Of a DNA stretch of 64,000 bases, positions 25,605-38,473 are shown piece after piece. Both the position numbers and the translations under genes were made by a program. This stretch comes from Bacillus badius NBRC 15713. Lineage in GTDB: Bacteria > Bacillota > Bacilli > Bacillales > Domibacillaceae. Position 1 is the stretch's first letter, and the number at the start of each line of letters is the position of its first letter. The stretch covers positions 1 through 64,000 of the forward strand of contig NZ_BCVF01000020.1 in the NCBI RefSeq assembly GCF_001591605.1. Reading direction: 5' to 3'. Below the pieces are notes generated by a model. The model worked only from the letters and a program-made list of their open reading frames with translations, did not search any database and had not been told where the DNA came from.

Positions 25605-26714
25605 TTACATATAAGCTCCCATAATAGAAGAAATAGCGGAGCCTTCTTTTACATGCTGAGCCACAATTTCAATCATTTCTTCTGTGCCGACAACCATATT
25701 TCCATTTGGCTGCAGGTCAGGTGTCCGATAGCCGGCGTTCAGCACTTCCTGAACGGCCTGTTCAATAGACTCCGCCTCTTCCCTTAGATTGAAGGAGTAT
25801 TTCAGCATTAACGCTGCTGAAAGGATCATCGCCATCGGATTCGCCTTATTAAAGCCGGCAATATCTGGTGCTGAGCCGTGGACCGGTTCATACAAGCCGA
25901 ATCCGTCTCCTGTCAAGCTTGCTGACGGCAGCATGCCGAGTGAACCTGTAATCATGGAAGCTTCATCGCTCAAAATATCACCAAATAAGTTTTCTGTTAC
26001 GACGACGTCAAAGTCTTTTGGACGGCTGATCAGCTTCATAGCTGCTGCATCCACATACATATGCTCCACTTCTACCTGCGGATATAGAGCCGCTTTTTCG
26101 TTCACAATTTCACGCCACATCCGGCTTGATTCCAGCACATTCGCTTTGTCAACAGAAGTGAGCTTTTTGTTGCGAATAATAGCTAGTTCAAATGCTTTTT
26201 CTATGATCCGCTCAATTTCTTGTCTTGTATATTGCAATGTATCAACAACGGTTTCTCCGCTTTCACCGCGGCGCTCGCTTGGTTTTCCGAAGTATAAGCC
26301 GCCTGTCAGTTCACGTACAATCATCAAATTCACATTTTCTGCAATTTCGGGTTTGAGTGGCGAAGAATGCAGCAAGCTGTGAAAACCGATAACCGGACGA
26401 AGGTTAGCAAATAAACCAAGCTCTTTACGAATCGCCAGCAATCCACGCTCCGGACGCATGTGCGAAGGAAGGCTATCCCACTTTGGTCCTCCTACCGCTC
26501 CTAAAAAAACGGCATCGCTTTGCTTGCAAAGCTCCAATGTTTCATTCGGAAGAGGATTATTTGACTCATCAATGGCTGCGCCGCCAATGTTGGCATATTC
26601 GAATTCAAATTCATGGCCGAACCTCTGTCCGACTGCTTCCAACACAGCAGTCGCTCCTTTCACTACTTCCCGGCCGACCCCGTCTCCAGGCAATACGGCA
26701 ATATTCTTTTTCAC
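25605..26714 (-). CDS. leuB: 3-Isopropylmalate dehydrogenase LeuB
   Basis: LeuB oxidises and decarboxylates 3-isopropylmalate with NAD+ to give 2-ketoisocaproate. VLPGDGVGREV at the N-terminus and the signature FGDILSDEASMITGSLGMLPSASL are present; EPVHGSAPDIAG binds NAD. Its 369 residues are normal. The start is GTG at 26714 behind GGAGGGGTTAAT, 18 bases after leuA. Confidence 0.95.
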   Translation of the reverse strand: MKKNIAVLPGDGVGREVVKGATAVLEAVGQRFGHEFEFEYANIGGAAIDESNNPLPNETLELCKQSDAVFLGAVGGPKWDSLPSHMRPERGLLAIRKELGLFANLRPVIGFHSLLHSSPLKPEIAENVNLMIVRELTGGLYFGKPSERRGESGETVVDTLQYTRQEIERIIEKAFELAIIRNKKLTSVDKANVLESSRMWREIVNEKAALYPQVEVEHMYVDAAAMKLISRPKDFDVVVTENLFGDILSDEASMITGSLGMLPSASLTGDGFGLYEPVHGSAPDIAGFNKANPMAMILSAALMLKYSFNLREEAESIEQAVQEVLNAGYRTPDLQPNGNMVVGTEEMIEIVAQHVKEGSAISSIMGAYM

Positions 26715-26732
26715 ATTAACCCCTCCGTTACA

Positions 26733-29295
<2,563 letters not shown>

Positions 29296-29320
29296 TCATC
29301 ATCCTCCAAATTTTAGTTGT

Positions 29321-29842
29321 TTATTTTAAAATTGAATATTGCTTCAAATCAGTGACTTGCTTTTGCGATCCGCGTGTTAAAGCCGTTTGGCCTGTACGCG
29401 ACAGCTCCTTGATGCCGTAAGGGCGGAGCAATTCAATCATCGCTTCGATTTTTTCGAAATTTCCAACTACTTGAATAGTGACACTATCCTTAGCGACATC
29501 AATAATCGTCGCCCGGAACGGTTCGATAATGACATTAATCTCCGCTCGCGTTTGCGGCGTTGTCAGTACCTTAATTAAAGCAAGCTCCCTTGATACAACT
29601 GCCTGATCAGTAATATCAGTCACCTTCAGCACATCCACTTGCTTATTGAGCTGTTTCAGCACTTGCTCAGCTACCCGCTCATCTTCTACATGAACGATAA
29701 CAGTCATCTTGGAAATCCCTTCTGTTTCTGTAGGACCTACCGTAATGCTTTCAATGTTGAATTGTCTCTTCGTAAATAATCCGGTAATGCGGTTTAACAC
29801 ACCGCTTTGGTTAAGAACGGTTACCGTCACTGTGCGTTTCAT
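29321..29842 (-). CDS. ilvH: Acetolactate synthase regulatory subunit IlvH
   Basis: The small subunit carries an N-terminal ACT domain ([20 protein letters not shown], residues about 5-75) that senses valine, and a second C-terminal regulatory domain. It activates IlvB and confers feedback control. Its 173 residues are normal. Its ATG overlaps the ilvB stop (ATGA). Confidence 0.94.
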   Translation of the reverse strand: MKRTVTVTVLNQSGVLNRITGLFTKRQFNIESITVGPTETEGISKMTVIVHVEDERVAEQVLKQLNKQVDVLKVTDITDQAVVSRELALIKVLTTPQTRAEINVIIEPFRATIIDVAKDSVTIQVVGNFEKIEAMIELLRPYGIKELSRTGQTALTRGSQKQVTDLKQYSILK

Positions 29843-31554
29843 GGTCTCACCCCAATCATTTCATGAAGTCCTTTTCCTGGAGCAATCATCGGGTACACTT
29901 TCTCCTTCCGCTTAATCCGGCAATCAATCAAAACCGGCTCGCGGCTGGTCAATGCTTCTTTAAGCACCTGCTCTGCTTCCTCTTCTGTGGAGACAGAGTA
30001 GCCTTTAATGCCGTATGCCCCGGCTAGCTGTACAAAGTCCGGCTGGCACGGAAGTAAGGATTGCGAATATCTTTCCTCATAAAACTTCTCTTGCCACTGC
30101 CTAACCATGCCAAGTGCCTGGTTGTTGTAAATGATGATCTTTACAGGCAGCTTCAGCTCAGCTACAAGTCCCAGCTCCTGCAAAGTCATTTGGAAACCGG
30201 CATCTCCCGCTATCGCTACGACCGTATCATCTGGATGAGCAATTTGGGCACCGATCGCAGCCGGGAAGCCAAAGCCCATCGTGCCGAGACCGCCTGATGT
30301 TACCCAGCGATTTGGCTGGCTGAAACCGTAATATTGCGCTGTCCACATTTGATGCTGCCCTACATCCGTTGTTACAATGGCCTCTCCGCTTGTCACATCG
30401 TGAATCATTTTTGTTAATTGCTGCGGAGAAATGCCCTCTTCCTCTTCGGATTGCCAAAGCGGAAACTCTTTTTGGCTTTGCTTTAAGTGCAGGCGCCACT
30501 CGTTCGCCTCTGGTGCCGTCAGCTCCAAGTCAAGGAGCTTCTGCAGAGCTTCTTTTGCATCAGCTACAATCGGGATATGAGTGTCTACGTTTTTGCCGAT
30601 TTCCGCCGGGTCAATATCGATATGGGCAACCATGGCATTTGGTGCGAAGTGCTGCAAGTTACCGGTTAAACGATCATCGAAACGGGCGCCGATATTGATT
30701 AACAAATCCGCCTCGTACATAGCCATGTTGGCGGTGTATGTCCCATGCATGCCGCCCATCCCGAGGAACAGCGGATGATCGGCAGGGAATGACCCGAGTC
30801 CAAGCAGCGTGTTCACTACCGGGATGTTTGTTTCTTCGGCGAAAGCAAGCAATTCCTCGGCTGCTTTGCCATGCAGCACGCCCGCTCCAGCCAAAATCAA
30901 TGGCTTTTCAGCTTGAGCAATTGCCTCGGCCAGCTTTTTAATTTGTAAAACATTTGGTGTCGTGTTCGGCTGATATCCCGGCAAGTGCACATCCGTAACG
31001 AATGTAGGCTCAGTAACGGTTGTTGCGATGTCTTTTGGGATATCGATCAGCACTGGTCCTGGACGGCCAGTGGTTGCAATGTGAAAGGCTTCCCGTATAA
31101 TTCTTGGCAGCTCGTTTAAATCTCGCACTTGGTAATTGTGTTTAGTAATCGGCATTGTAATTCCGATGACATCTGCTTCCTGGAAAGCATCTGTCCCGAT
31201 AACCCCTGTTGCTACCTGGCCGGTAAAGACAACGAGCGGAAGAGAATCCATCATTGCATCTGTAATGCCCGTTACAAGATTTGTCGCCCCTGGCCCGGAA
31301 GTGGCGATAACGACTCCCGGCTTTCCTGATACACGCGCATACCCTTCTGCTGCATGGATTGCGGCCTGCTCGTGCCTTGCTAAGATGTGGCGAATCGGAT
31401 TTCTGTAGAGAGCATCATACAGAGGCAGAACCGCCCCGCCCGGATAGCCAAACACAACTTCTACGTTTTCCTTTTTCAGCGCTTCAATAAAGAGTTCAGC
31501 TCCACTCATGGCCTGCTTCAACGGTTTGGCTTTTGTTTCTACTTTTGCGTTCAT
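29839..31554 (-). CDS. ilvB: Acetolactate synthase catalytic subunit IlvB
   Basis: This ThDP- and FAD-dependent enzyme forms acetolactate and acetohydroxybutyrate. [15 protein letters not shown] and the ThDP glutamate region ([15 protein letters not shown]) are N-terminal; the ThDP/Mg motif [13 protein letters not shown] ... [12 protein letters not shown] is C-terminal. I chose ATG at 31554 (571 aa), preceded by TTGGAGGG. It is the first gene downstream of the T-box leader. Confidence 0.95.
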   Translation of the reverse strand: MNAKVETKAKPLKQAMSGAELFIEALKKENVEVVFGYPGGAVLPLYDALYRNPIRHILARHEQAAIHAAEGYARVSGKPGVVIATSGPGATNLVTGITDAMMDSLPLVVFTGQVATGVIGTDAFQEADVIGITMPITKHNYQVRDLNELPRIIREAFHIATTGRPGPVLIDIPKDIATTVTEPTFVTDVHLPGYQPNTTPNVLQIKKLAEAIAQAEKPLILAGAGVLHGKAAEELLAFAEETNIPVVNTLLGLGSFPADHPLFLGMGGMHGTYTANMAMYEADLLINIGARFDDRLTGNLQHFAPNAMVAHIDIDPAEIGKNVDTHIPIVADAKEALQKLLDLELTAPEANEWRLHLKQSQKEFPLWQSEEEEGISPQQLTKMIHDVTSGEAIVTTDVGQHQMWTAQYYGFSQPNRWVTSGGLGTMGFGFPAAIGAQIAHPDDTVVAIAGDAGFQMTLQELGLVAELKLPVKIIIYNNQALGMVRQWQEKFYEERYSQSLLPCQPDFVQLAGAYGIKGYSVSTEEEAEQVLKEALTSREPVLIDCRIKRKEKVYPMIAPGKGLHEMIGVRP

Positions 31555-31677
31555 CCAATTTCCCTCCAAATTGTTGTTTTCCTAAATCGCAAGAGTGATT
31601 GGGCTCTTTAAGCAAAGGCAATGCTGCTGTGACTTCATGAGCTGAAATCATCCTCATGGTGCTGCATAGCCTGAATA

Positions 31678-31969
31678 AAAACAAAAAGAAAAGTCTTTAC
31701 ACCCTCACGCCTACTAATCTACTAAGCGCAGGGGTGAAAAGACTTTTCCTTTCACGGTACCACCCTGGTTTATGACATTTTCGCAAATGCCACCTCATGG
31801 ACAATCGAACAGTGATTGTCCTTTTTGATAACGAGTAAGTTCTACTCGACCGATCCTAATTGTTTCCGTTCAGACCGGCACTCAGAGGGGATGTCGCTGT
31901 AAGGGGTATACCGGCTCGCAGCCCCGCCGGCTCTCTGTGAATACCTTTTCTTACAACTTTTTCCTCGTC
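31678..31969 (-). promoter_or_regulatory. T-box riboswitch leader of ilvB, probably isoleucine-specific
   Basis: On the minus strand the order is: stem I (from GACGAGG at 31969, with the AGAGAGCCGG bulge motif), a stem III hairpin (GAGTAGAACTTACTC), the T-box AGGGTGGTACCGTG (31753-31766) and an intrinsic terminator (31689-31747) ending in CTTTTTG. Aligning the specifier region GACATCCCCTCTGAGT with known leaders puts AUC (Ile) at the specifier position. Uncharged tRNA would favour antitermination into ilvB. The leader starts right after the ilvD stop codon. Confidence 0.9.
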
Positions 31970-31982
31970 AACGATTTAATAA

Positions 31983-33647
31983 TTAAATTTTCATCACTCC
32001 GCCTGTATTTGCAGAAGTGACAAGCTTGGAGTATCTGGCTAAATAGCCCTTTTTAATTTTTGGCTCCGGCTGTTCCCAGTTTTGCTTTCGTTCAGCCAGT
32101 TCTTCTTCTGTTAAAACCACGTTAATCGTTCTATTCGGCAAATCAATGATAATCTGATCGCCGTTTTCAATGAAGGCAATTGGTCCTCCTTCAGCAGCTT
32201 CCGGTGAAATATGACCGATAGAAATGCCTCTTGAAGCTCCAGAAAACCTTCCGTCTGTAATTAACGCGACTTTTTTATCAAGGCCTCGTCCGGCTATGGC
32301 CGCTGTTGGGGCCAGCATTTCCGGCATGCCCGGTCCGCCTTTAGGTCCTTCGTAGCGGATCACCACGACATGACCTTCCCGTACAGTCCCATTGTTGATG
32401 CCTTCCTGAGCTTCTTCCTGTGAATCAAATACAATGGCTTCTCCCATAAATGTCTGAATGGAAGGATCCACAGCTCCGACTTTAATGACTCCTCCATCCG
32501 GAGCCAGGTTGCCGAATAAGATCGATAGCCCGCCGACGGGACTATATGGATTGTCGCTTTTGCGAATAACTGCCTCGTTCGTAATATCCGCTTGCTGTAC
32601 ATTTTCATAAACAGATTTCCCTGTAATTGTCACGCGATCTCTATTTAGAACTCCGATGCGGCAAAGTTCGTTAATAATGGCGCTGATGCCGCCCGCCTCG
32701 TGAACATCCTGCATAGTGTAATCAGAAGCTGGGCTGATTTTAGCTAAATAAGGCACTTTTTCGGCGATCTCATTAATTCGTCTTAAGTCGTAATCAATTT
32801 CCGCCTCATGTGCGATTGCCAGCGTGTGAAGAACCGTGTTCGTTGAGCCGCCCATAGCCATATCCAGTGCGAATGCATCGTCGATTGCTTCTTTTGTAAT
32901 AATGTCTCTTGGTTTAATATCGTTTTTAATTAAATCCATTAAATGATGAACAGCCTGTTTGATTAACTTATGGCGTTCTGTCGATGTCGCTACGATCGTA
33001 GCGTTTCCTGGCGGTGTCATGCCGAGCATTTCCATCAAAGAGTTCATGGAGTTAGCTGTAAACATTCCTGAGCATGAGCCGCAAGTCGGACAAGCATTCT
33101 CCTCAATTTCCAGCAGCTCTTCGGCTGACATTTTTCCTGAGCGGTGAGCGCCGACTCCCTCAAATACCGAAACAAGCGATAGGTGCTTTCCTGCTTTTGT
33201 TTTTCCGCCTTCCATCGGTCCGCCGGAAACGAATACGGAAGGGACATTTGTTCTGGCAGCTGCCATTAACATACCGGGCGTAATTTTGTCACAGTTAGGA
33301 ATATAGAACACTCCGTCGAACCAGTGAGCATTAATGACTGTTTCGGCTGCATCGGCAATTAGCTCTCTGCTTGGCAAGGAATACCTCATTCCGATATGCC
33401 CCATTGCGATGCCGTCATCTACGCCGATTGTGTTAAATTCGAAAGGAACGCCTCCAGCTTCGCGGATTGCTTCCTTAACTACTTCGGCAAATTTGTTTAA
33501 ATGCACATGCCCCGGAATAATATCAATATAGGAATTACAAACCCCGATAAAAGGCTTATGAAGATCCTCTGTTTTCACTCCGGCTGCATAAAGCAAGCTT
33601 CGGTGGGGAGCACGGTCGATCCCTTTCTTTATCATATCGCTGCGCAT
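31983..33647 (-). CDS. ilvD: Dihydroxy-acid dehydratase IlvD
   Basis: IlvD is an iron-sulfur dehydratase that makes the 2-keto acid precursors of valine, leucine and isoleucine. Cluster and metal motifs are visible: [27 protein letters not shown] and [17 protein letters not shown] prefer ATG at 33647 (554 aa), which follows TGGAGGGATATT. It is upstream of the T-box and so not controlled by it; its own promoter carries a CodY-like site. Confidence 0.95.
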   Translation of the reverse strand: MRSDMIKKGIDRAPHRSLLYAAGVKTEDLHKPFIGVCNSYIDIIPGHVHLNKFAEVVKEAIREAGGVPFEFNTIGVDDGIAMGHIGMRYSLPSRELIADAAETVINAHWFDGVFYIPNCDKITPGMLMAAARTNVPSVFVSGGPMEGGKTKAGKHLSLVSVFEGVGAHRSGKMSAEELLEIEENACPTCGSCSGMFTANSMNSLMEMLGMTPPGNATIVATSTERHKLIKQAVHHLMDLIKNDIKPRDIITKEAIDDAFALDMAMGGSTNTVLHTLAIAHEAEIDYDLRRINEIAEKVPYLAKISPASDYTMQDVHEAGGISAIINELCRIGVLNRDRVTITGKSVYENVQQADITNEAVIRKSDNPYSPVGGLSILFGNLAPDGGVIKVGAVDPSIQTFMGEAIVFDSQEEAQEGINNGTVREGHVVVIRYEGPKGGPGMPEMLAPTAAIAGRGLDKKVALITDGRFSGASRGISIGHISPEAAEGGPIAFIENGDQIIIDLPNRTINVVLTEEELAERKQNWEQPEPKIKKGYLARYSKLVTSANTGGVMKI

Positions 33648-33801
33648 AATATCCCTCCAGGTGTTCTCTAGCTGCATACACTGCTAAAAATGATGGTGTT
33701 TTAAAAATCAAGCTGCTGCAAGTGCATTAGCCCTAATTTCTAATATTTCGTCAATAATCATTTATCGATCAAATCTGAAAATTAAGTTTATGTTGTGGTC
33801 A

Positions 33802-33830
33802 ATCATATCCTGCTTTTTCCTAGAGGTCAA
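33802..33830 (-). promoter_or_regulatory. Sigma-A promoter of ilvD
   Basis: On the minus strand TTGACC (33825-33830), a 17-base spacer and TATGAT (33802-33807) match the consensus at five of six positions each. Transcription would start about 150 bases before ilvD. The 428-base gap between ilvD and the PBP gene holds this promoter, CodY-like sites and the PBP terminator. Confidence 0.75.
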
Positions 33831-33843
33831 CACCTTTTTCGTA

Positions 33844-33858
33844 AATTTTTAGACAATT
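33844..33858. promoter_or_regulatory. CodY-box-like operator upstream of ilvD
   Basis: AATTTTTAGACAATT differs from the CodY consensus AATTTTCWGAAAATT at two of fifteen positions on either strand. It lies just upstream of the -35 box. A weaker site (33769-33783) with a perfect right half lies downstream of the start point. CodY represses branched-chain amino acid genes in Bacillus. Confidence 0.6.
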
Positions 33859-34025
33859 AAAATTATTAGCCTTTCCTGCCATAAAAGTGCAATCGCTTAC
33901 AAGGTTGATATGACCGCTTTTTGTTTTTCTGAAAAAATTTCATAAAAAGTAAAACTTTTTTCATGGATTTTTGCTCTCCTCTCTATGAACGACCATTCAC
34001 TCTGGTGTTGGAGAAATTAATATAT

Positions 34026-34070
34026 AAAAAAGCCCCTCCAAATTCCGTTGTTAAACGGATTTGAAGAGGC
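34026..34070 (-). terminator. Terminator of the class A PBP gene
   Basis: A long imperfect hairpin (34032-34070, centre AAATTCCGTT/AAACGGATTT) follows the PBP stop and on the minus strand runs into TTTTTTAT. Confidence 0.8.
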
Positions 34071-34075
34071 CTTCT

Positions 34076-36031
34076 TTAAAATAGCTCGCTCAGCTTATCC
34101 AGCGCTTTATCCAGCCAGCCTTTTTTCTCCGGCTTTTGTTCTTCTTCATCAATCGAATCGACATCAAAGGAGGTGCCTTCAAGCTCTGGAAGTGTTCTTT
34201 CCATAATCTCTTTAAACAGCGGAGCTGCCCCCTCGGAACTGTTCGTAGCGAGGTGGTTCGTTTCGCTCGCCTTTTCCACGCCGAGCCATACTGCTCCGAC
34301 AACGTCTGGAGTGTAACCGACAAACCATTGGTCTTTCGTTCCTGTAACCCCCTGGATCGGCACTTGGGTCGATCCTGTTTTGCCTGCCAGCTCCATTCCC
34401 GGTATTCTTGCTTTCTTTCCGGAACCGCGCTCAACAACGTTTAAGAGCATGGCATTCATATCATCCGTTACCTCTTTCGTTGTCACTTTCGTTTCTTTCG
34501 GCATCCATTTCGGCTGCAGCTCGCCATCCGGGCCGATAATCTTCTGAATAAAGAAGCCGTCTTTGCGAATTCCCCCGTTCGGGAATGTCGTATAGGCCTG
34601 AGCAATATGCAAAGGAGATACCCCCTTTGTCATTCCGCCTAGCGCAACCGACAGGTTCTTATCGCTTTCTTCCACTGGGATGCCGAAGCGTTCCAGCGCA
34701 TCCAGCCCCTTAGACAAGCCAATTTCATTTAACAGCCACACAGTAGGCACATTCAGGGATTTTTCAAGCGCTTTGTTCATTGTTACTTCTCCCCGGTATC
34801 TGCCTCCATAATTGGTTGGCTCATAGTCTCCGAATTTTTGCGGCTTGTCCTCCAGCATGGATGTCGGCGTGTATCCTTCCTCCAGAGCAGGTGTATACAC
34901 GACAAGCGGCTTTAGCGTTGAGCCAGGGGATGTTCTCATCTGGGTAGCGTAGTTAAATCCTCTAAATACGTGCTCACCGCGTTTCCCAACGATCGCCATT
35001 ACCCCGCCTGTCTTTGGATCGATCAGCACAGCCGCGCTTTGAGAAGGGTCGCCATTGACTGAATCCGGGAACAGCCAGTCTTTTTTGTATACTCGTTCAA
35101 GACCCGCCTGCACTTCCTGATTCATGGAAGTATAGATCTCATATCCCTTTGTCAGGAGCTCATTTTGTGTCAAACCAAAACGGTTGATCGCTTCATTAAT
35201 GACAGCATCCGTATAATACGGATATTTCCCTTTCAATGGATCGCCGCTCCGGTCATCAAGCTCCGGCTGCGCCTGCTTAGCGCTTGCCGCTTCTTCGCTC
35301 GTGATGTATCCATACTTCTCCATTTGACTCAGCACGACATTTCTGCGATCAACCGCTTTATCCAAATTCTTATATGGATCAAGCACAGATGGCGCCTTAA
35401 TGATCCCGGCAAGCATAGCCGATTCACTAAGAGTTAAATCGCTGACGTCTTTCCCGAAGTATTTTTTTGAAGCGTTTTGTACGCCCCATGCCCCGCTTCC
35501 AAAATAGATGGTATTTAAATACATTTCCAGTATTTCTTTTTTCTTATATACCTTTTCAATCTCAATAGCCAAAAACAGCTCTTCTACTTTTCTTTTGTAG
35601 GTTTGCTCTGGTGACAGCAACGCATTCTTGGTCAATTGCTGGGTAATCGTACTTCCCCCTTGCACGACACCGCCGGAAAATGTGTTTTTCACAAGGGCCC
35701 GGCTCATTCCTTTTAAATCAAAACCATTATGCTCGTAAAAACGGTGATCCTCAATAGAGACAACAGCATTCTGCAAGTGCTTTGGCATCTTGGCAATCGG
35801 CACGCTGTCCGAGCGGTTGGCCGACAGCTTGCTCGCTTTATCACCATTTACATCGTAAAGAATCGTGGATTGAGACAGCCCTTTCTTCAAGGTCTCCACG
35901 TCCGCTGACTTCATAAAGTAAACGATAAACCCTAAACCGGCTAAAACCATAACCGATACAAGTAAAATCATAATTTGCGTGAGATGAAATTTTCTCCACA
36001 AATTTTTGATCATTTTGCTAATAGCATTCAT
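34076..36031 (-). CDS. Class A penicillin-binding protein (PBP1A/PbpF type)
   Basis: This bifunctional cell-wall synthase has an N-terminal membrane anchor (about residues 18-40). The glycosyltransferase (GT51) domain shows SIEDHRFYEHNGFD, GGSTITQQLTKN and EILEMYLNTIYFG. The transpeptidase domain shows the three active-site motifs STLK, SLN and KTGS. The tail is charged. From ATG at 36031 it is 651 residues, slightly shorter than PbpF. The nearest strong ribosome binding site (AGGAGG) is 14 bases from this ATG, unusually far. PbpF or PbpG is the likely counterpart. Confidence 0.9.
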   Translation of the reverse strand: MNAISKMIKNLWRKFHLTQIMILLVSVMVLAGLGFIVYFMKSADVETLKKGLSQSTILYDVNGDKASKLSANRSDSVPIAKMPKHLQNAVVSIEDHRFYEHNGFDLKGMSRALVKNTFSGGVVQGGSTITQQLTKNALLSPEQTYKRKVEELFLAIEIEKVYKKKEILEMYLNTIYFGSGAWGVQNASKKYFGKDVSDLTLSESAMLAGIIKAPSVLDPYKNLDKAVDRRNVVLSQMEKYGYITSEEAASAKQAQPELDDRSGDPLKGKYPYYTDAVINEAINRFGLTQNELLTKGYEIYTSMNQEVQAGLERVYKKDWLFPDSVNGDPSQSAAVLIDPKTGGVMAIVGKRGEHVFRGFNYATQMRTSPGSTLKPLVVYTPALEEGYTPTSMLEDKPQKFGDYEPTNYGGRYRGEVTMNKALEKSLNVPTVWLLNEIGLSKGLDALERFGIPVEESDKNLSVALGGMTKGVSPLHIAQAYTTFPNGGIRKDGFFIQKIIGPDGELQPKWMPKETKVTTKEVTDDMNAMLLNVVERGSGKKARIPGMELAGKTGSTQVPIQGVTGTKDQWFVGYTPDVVGAVWLGVEKASETNHLATNSSEGAAPLFKEIMERTLPELEGTSFDVDSIDEEEQKPEKKGWLDKALDKLSELF

Positions 36032-36096
36032 ACCTTTATTTCTTGCCTCCTGAATAAGCAAATTCCTCTTTGCCTTTAGGCTAAGAGCCTGATCTA

Positions 36097-36152
36097 ATTG
36101 TGTCTCTTATTTATAAATTACATTCTTTTACAATAACTAATTAAGACACAAT
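36097..36152. repeat. Inverted repeat in the PBP leader
   Basis: ATTGTGTCT (36097-36105) and AGACACAAT (36144-36152) are perfect 9-bp arms. The outer arm lies at the predicted transcription start, so the element could be an operator or a 5' RNA stem. The rest of the gap between tatA and the PBP gene shows only the promoter. Confidence 0.45.
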
Positions 36153-36161
36153 CAGAGCTTT

Positions 36162-36190
36162 ATTATAACTGATCGGCTTTGAATCGCCAA
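36162..36190 (-). promoter_or_regulatory. Promoter of the class A PBP gene
   Basis: On the minus strand TTGGCG (36185-36190), a 17-base spacer and a perfect TATAAT (36162-36167). Confidence 0.6.
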
Positions 36191-36346
36191 TTTTCAAGTC
36201 AATTCGGGTAAAAAATCACCTAAATTACCTCCATTTAAGTAAATAAAATCTATTTAAGTAAAATTATAAGCAATAAAACAAACGGCGTTTTACAACTGAA
36301 CATATGCCGTCTCTCTTTTGGGCAGAGCTCGGTTTCCTTTCAATGC

Positions 36347-36372
36347 AAAAAAAAGCCGGCGGCCGGCCGCCG
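36347..36372 (-). terminator. Terminator of tatA
   Basis: A 16-bp GC-only palindrome (36357-36372) is followed on the minus strand by GC and eight T residues. Confidence 0.75.
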
Positions 36373-36390
36373 TCAGCTTCTATCTTTTAT

Positions 36391-36558
36391 TTATTTTAAT
36401 TTTTTCTCCTCTTCCTCGTCCATAATGCCTTTCATGCCACGTTTAAACTCGTGCAGCGTTTGTCCAGCTGCTTTTCCGAGCTGCGGAAGCTTGGAAGGTC
36501 CGAAAAGCAATAAGGCTACGATAAGAATAATAGCTATTTCTCCGAAACCGAGATTCAT
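36391..36558 (-). CDS. tatA: Twin-arginine translocase subunit TatA
   Basis: This 55-residue protein has the TatA layout: a short N-terminal helix (FGEIAIILIVALLLFGPSKL), the FGPxKLP hinge, an amphipathic helix (GKAAGQTLHEFKRGMKGIM) and an acidic then basic tail. AAAGGAGAT precedes the ATG at 36558. TatA forms the pore for folded proteins with TatC, but no tatC lies in this window, so this is a stand-alone copy or its partner is elsewhere. Confidence 0.9.
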   Translation of the reverse strand: MNLGFGEIAIILIVALLLFGPSKLPQLGKAAGQTLHEFKRGMKGIMDEEEEKKLK

Positions 36559-36724
36559 ACACAATTATCTCCTTTTGCTTTACAAGCTGTTAATAGCGAT
36601 ATTATACAACAAGAAGGAAAAATATAAAAATAAAAAAGAAGCAAGTGTGCCTTTTTTGACACACCTGCGGCGAGACGAAGAAATATATCCTCAAATGATT
36701 CTATCTATTTAGATTGATCTCTTT

Positions 36725-37960
36725 TTAAGCACCGGTGCGCTGAGCTTTAATCGTTCTCTTCTTTTCTGTTTCTGCTACGTACACAGCACAAGCGGCATCA
36801 CCGGAAATATTGATAGCTGTCCGGGTCATATCAAGAATGCGGTCAATACCCAAAATCAGTCCTACGCCCTCTACAGGCAGACCGACACTGCTTAAAACCA
36901 TAGCCAGCATAATTAAACCGACACCAGGTACGCCGGCTGTTCCAATACTGGCTAATACGGCAGTAAGAACAACAGTCGTCAGTTCGCCCATCGTTAAATC
37001 TACATTGTATACCTGCGCAATAAATACTGTAGCAACCCCTTGCATAATAGCAGTTCCGTCCATGTTGATAGTGGCGCCAAGCGGCTGAACGAAGGAACTG
37101 ACGGACTTCGGCACGTTTAAGCGGTTTTGAGCTACTTCCATAGAAAGCGGAAGAGTAGCATTGCTGCTTGATGTACTGAAAGCAACACTCATGGCCGGTG
37201 CAAAGTTTTTGAAAAACCAAAGCGGGCTCTTTTTAGCCAGCAGCAAAATCGTTCCTCCATACGTCAAAGCTCCATGAATAAACAAAGCCGCAAGCACACA
37301 AATCATATAAACTCCCATTGCCTTGATCGCAGACAACCCTTGGCTTCCGATGGCGGAAGCCAGCAAGCCAAACGTGCCGTACGGAGCGAACTTCATGACA
37401 AAGCCGACAAGATACATCATAACCTCGTTGCCTTGTTCGACCAAATTCAGCAGTCCCTTTGTTTTTTCTCCTAAAGCAGTTAGGGCAAGCCCGATAAAAA
37501 GAGCAAATGCGATAATTTGCAGCATATTCCCTTGGGTCATTGCCTCAAGCGGATTTTTTGGAATAATATTCAGCAAGGTTTCTCCGACAGGAGGGGCCTT
37601 TTCAGCAGTAAACTCGGCGTTTTTCGTATCGAAATCTCCCGCTTTTCCGGGTTGTGCGATACTGGCAATGCTCAAGCCAATAACAATAGCAATAGTAGTA
37701 GTAATTAAAAAATAAGAAACCGTTTTCAATCCAATCCGACCTAATTTTTTCGGATCGCCAAGCCCTGCGGCTCCTAGAATAATAGATAAAAATACGATCG
37801 GCACAACCAGCATGCTAATGAGATTGAGAAAAATACGGCCAAGCGGGGTAAAAAGATAAGGATCTAAAACGTTGTAGGCATCTGGTGCAAATATATTGAG
37901 CAGCAGCCCGACTATGGCACCGGCAATTAAAGCGATGATAATTTTCCCAGTGAGTTTCAT
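36725..37960 (-). CDS. Dicarboxylate/amino acid:cation symporter (glutamate/aspartate family)
   Basis: This DAACS-family secondary transporter has 411 residues and about eight hydrophobic segments plus two re-entrant loops. Family motifs are the serine-rich loop (FSTSSSNATLP), the cation- and substrate-binding NMDGTA, and DRILDMTRTAINISGD. GltT- or GltP-like glutamate or aspartate uptake is most likely; I cannot decide the substrate or coupling ion. A good AAAGGGG precedes the ATG. Confidence 0.88.
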   Translation of the reverse strand: MKLTGKIIIALIAGAIVGLLLNIFAPDAYNVLDPYLFTPLGRIFLNLISMLVVPIVFLSIILGAAGLGDPKKLGRIGLKTVSYFLITTTIAIVIGLSIASIAQPGKAGDFDTKNAEFTAEKAPPVGETLLNIIPKNPLEAMTQGNMLQIIAFALFIGLALTALGEKTKGLLNLVEQGNEVMMYLVGFVMKFAPYGTFGLLASAIGSQGLSAIKAMGVYMICVLAALFIHGALTYGGTILLLAKKSPLWFFKNFAPAMSVAFSTSSSNATLPLSMEVAQNRLNVPKSVSSFVQPLGATINMDGTAIMQGVATVFIAQVYNVDLTMGELTTVVLTAVLASIGTAGVPGVGLIMLAMVLSSVGLPVEGVGLILGIDRILDMTRTAINISGDAACAVYVAETEKKRTIKAQRTGA

Positions 37961-38167
37961 TCACGTTCCCCTTTCCTAAAATCGGTCATCAGACACAAAT
38001 TTTATCATAGTCAAAAAAAACAAAAAAGATAAAAAAATAAAAAATGTGAAACATAGTTAAATTTACCTCTTTTTTCTTATTTTTAAACCACCGCCTCTTT
38101 TACTTTAGCAGTGACAGCTATTTCATTGATTTGGTACGATAAATAAAAAGATTAGTGGAGGAATTGG

Positions 38168-38473
38168 ATGAAAAAGAAACATATCGATCTGGATGAAGAA
38201 ACATTATTTATTGTGTCTCAAACCTTTAAAGCCCTTTCAGATCCCACTCGTCTCCGGATTTTAAATTTACTGTTTAACGGTGAGCATTCAGTTAATGAAA
38301 TTGCTGAAAAACTGTCGCTGCTTCAGTCAACAGTTTCCCACCAGCTCCGTTTTTTAAAAAACCTGCGTCTCGTTAAATACCGCCGGGAAGGGACGACTTT
38401 GTTCTATTCCCATGACGATGAACATGTGATCGATCTTCTTTCTCAAGCCATCGAACATGCCAAACACCATTAA
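38168..38473 (+). CDS. czrA: Zinc-sensing ArsR-family repressor, CzrA type
   Basis: This winged-helix metal-sensing repressor has 101 residues. The recognition helix is [23 protein letters not shown]. The alpha-5 zinc ligands D84, H86, H97 and H100 are all present at the positions known for CzrA. The alpha-3 cysteine box of ArsR/CadC is absent. It would release DNA on binding Zn2+ or Co2+. The usual targets (cation exporters) are not adjacent; the next gene is a phosphatase-like protein 123 bases downstream. Confidence 0.85.
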   Translation: MKKKHIDLDEETLFIVSQTFKALSDPTRLRILNLLFNGEHSVNEIAEKLSLLQSTVSHQLRFLKNLRLVKYRREGTTLFYSHDDEHVIDLLSQAIEHAKHH

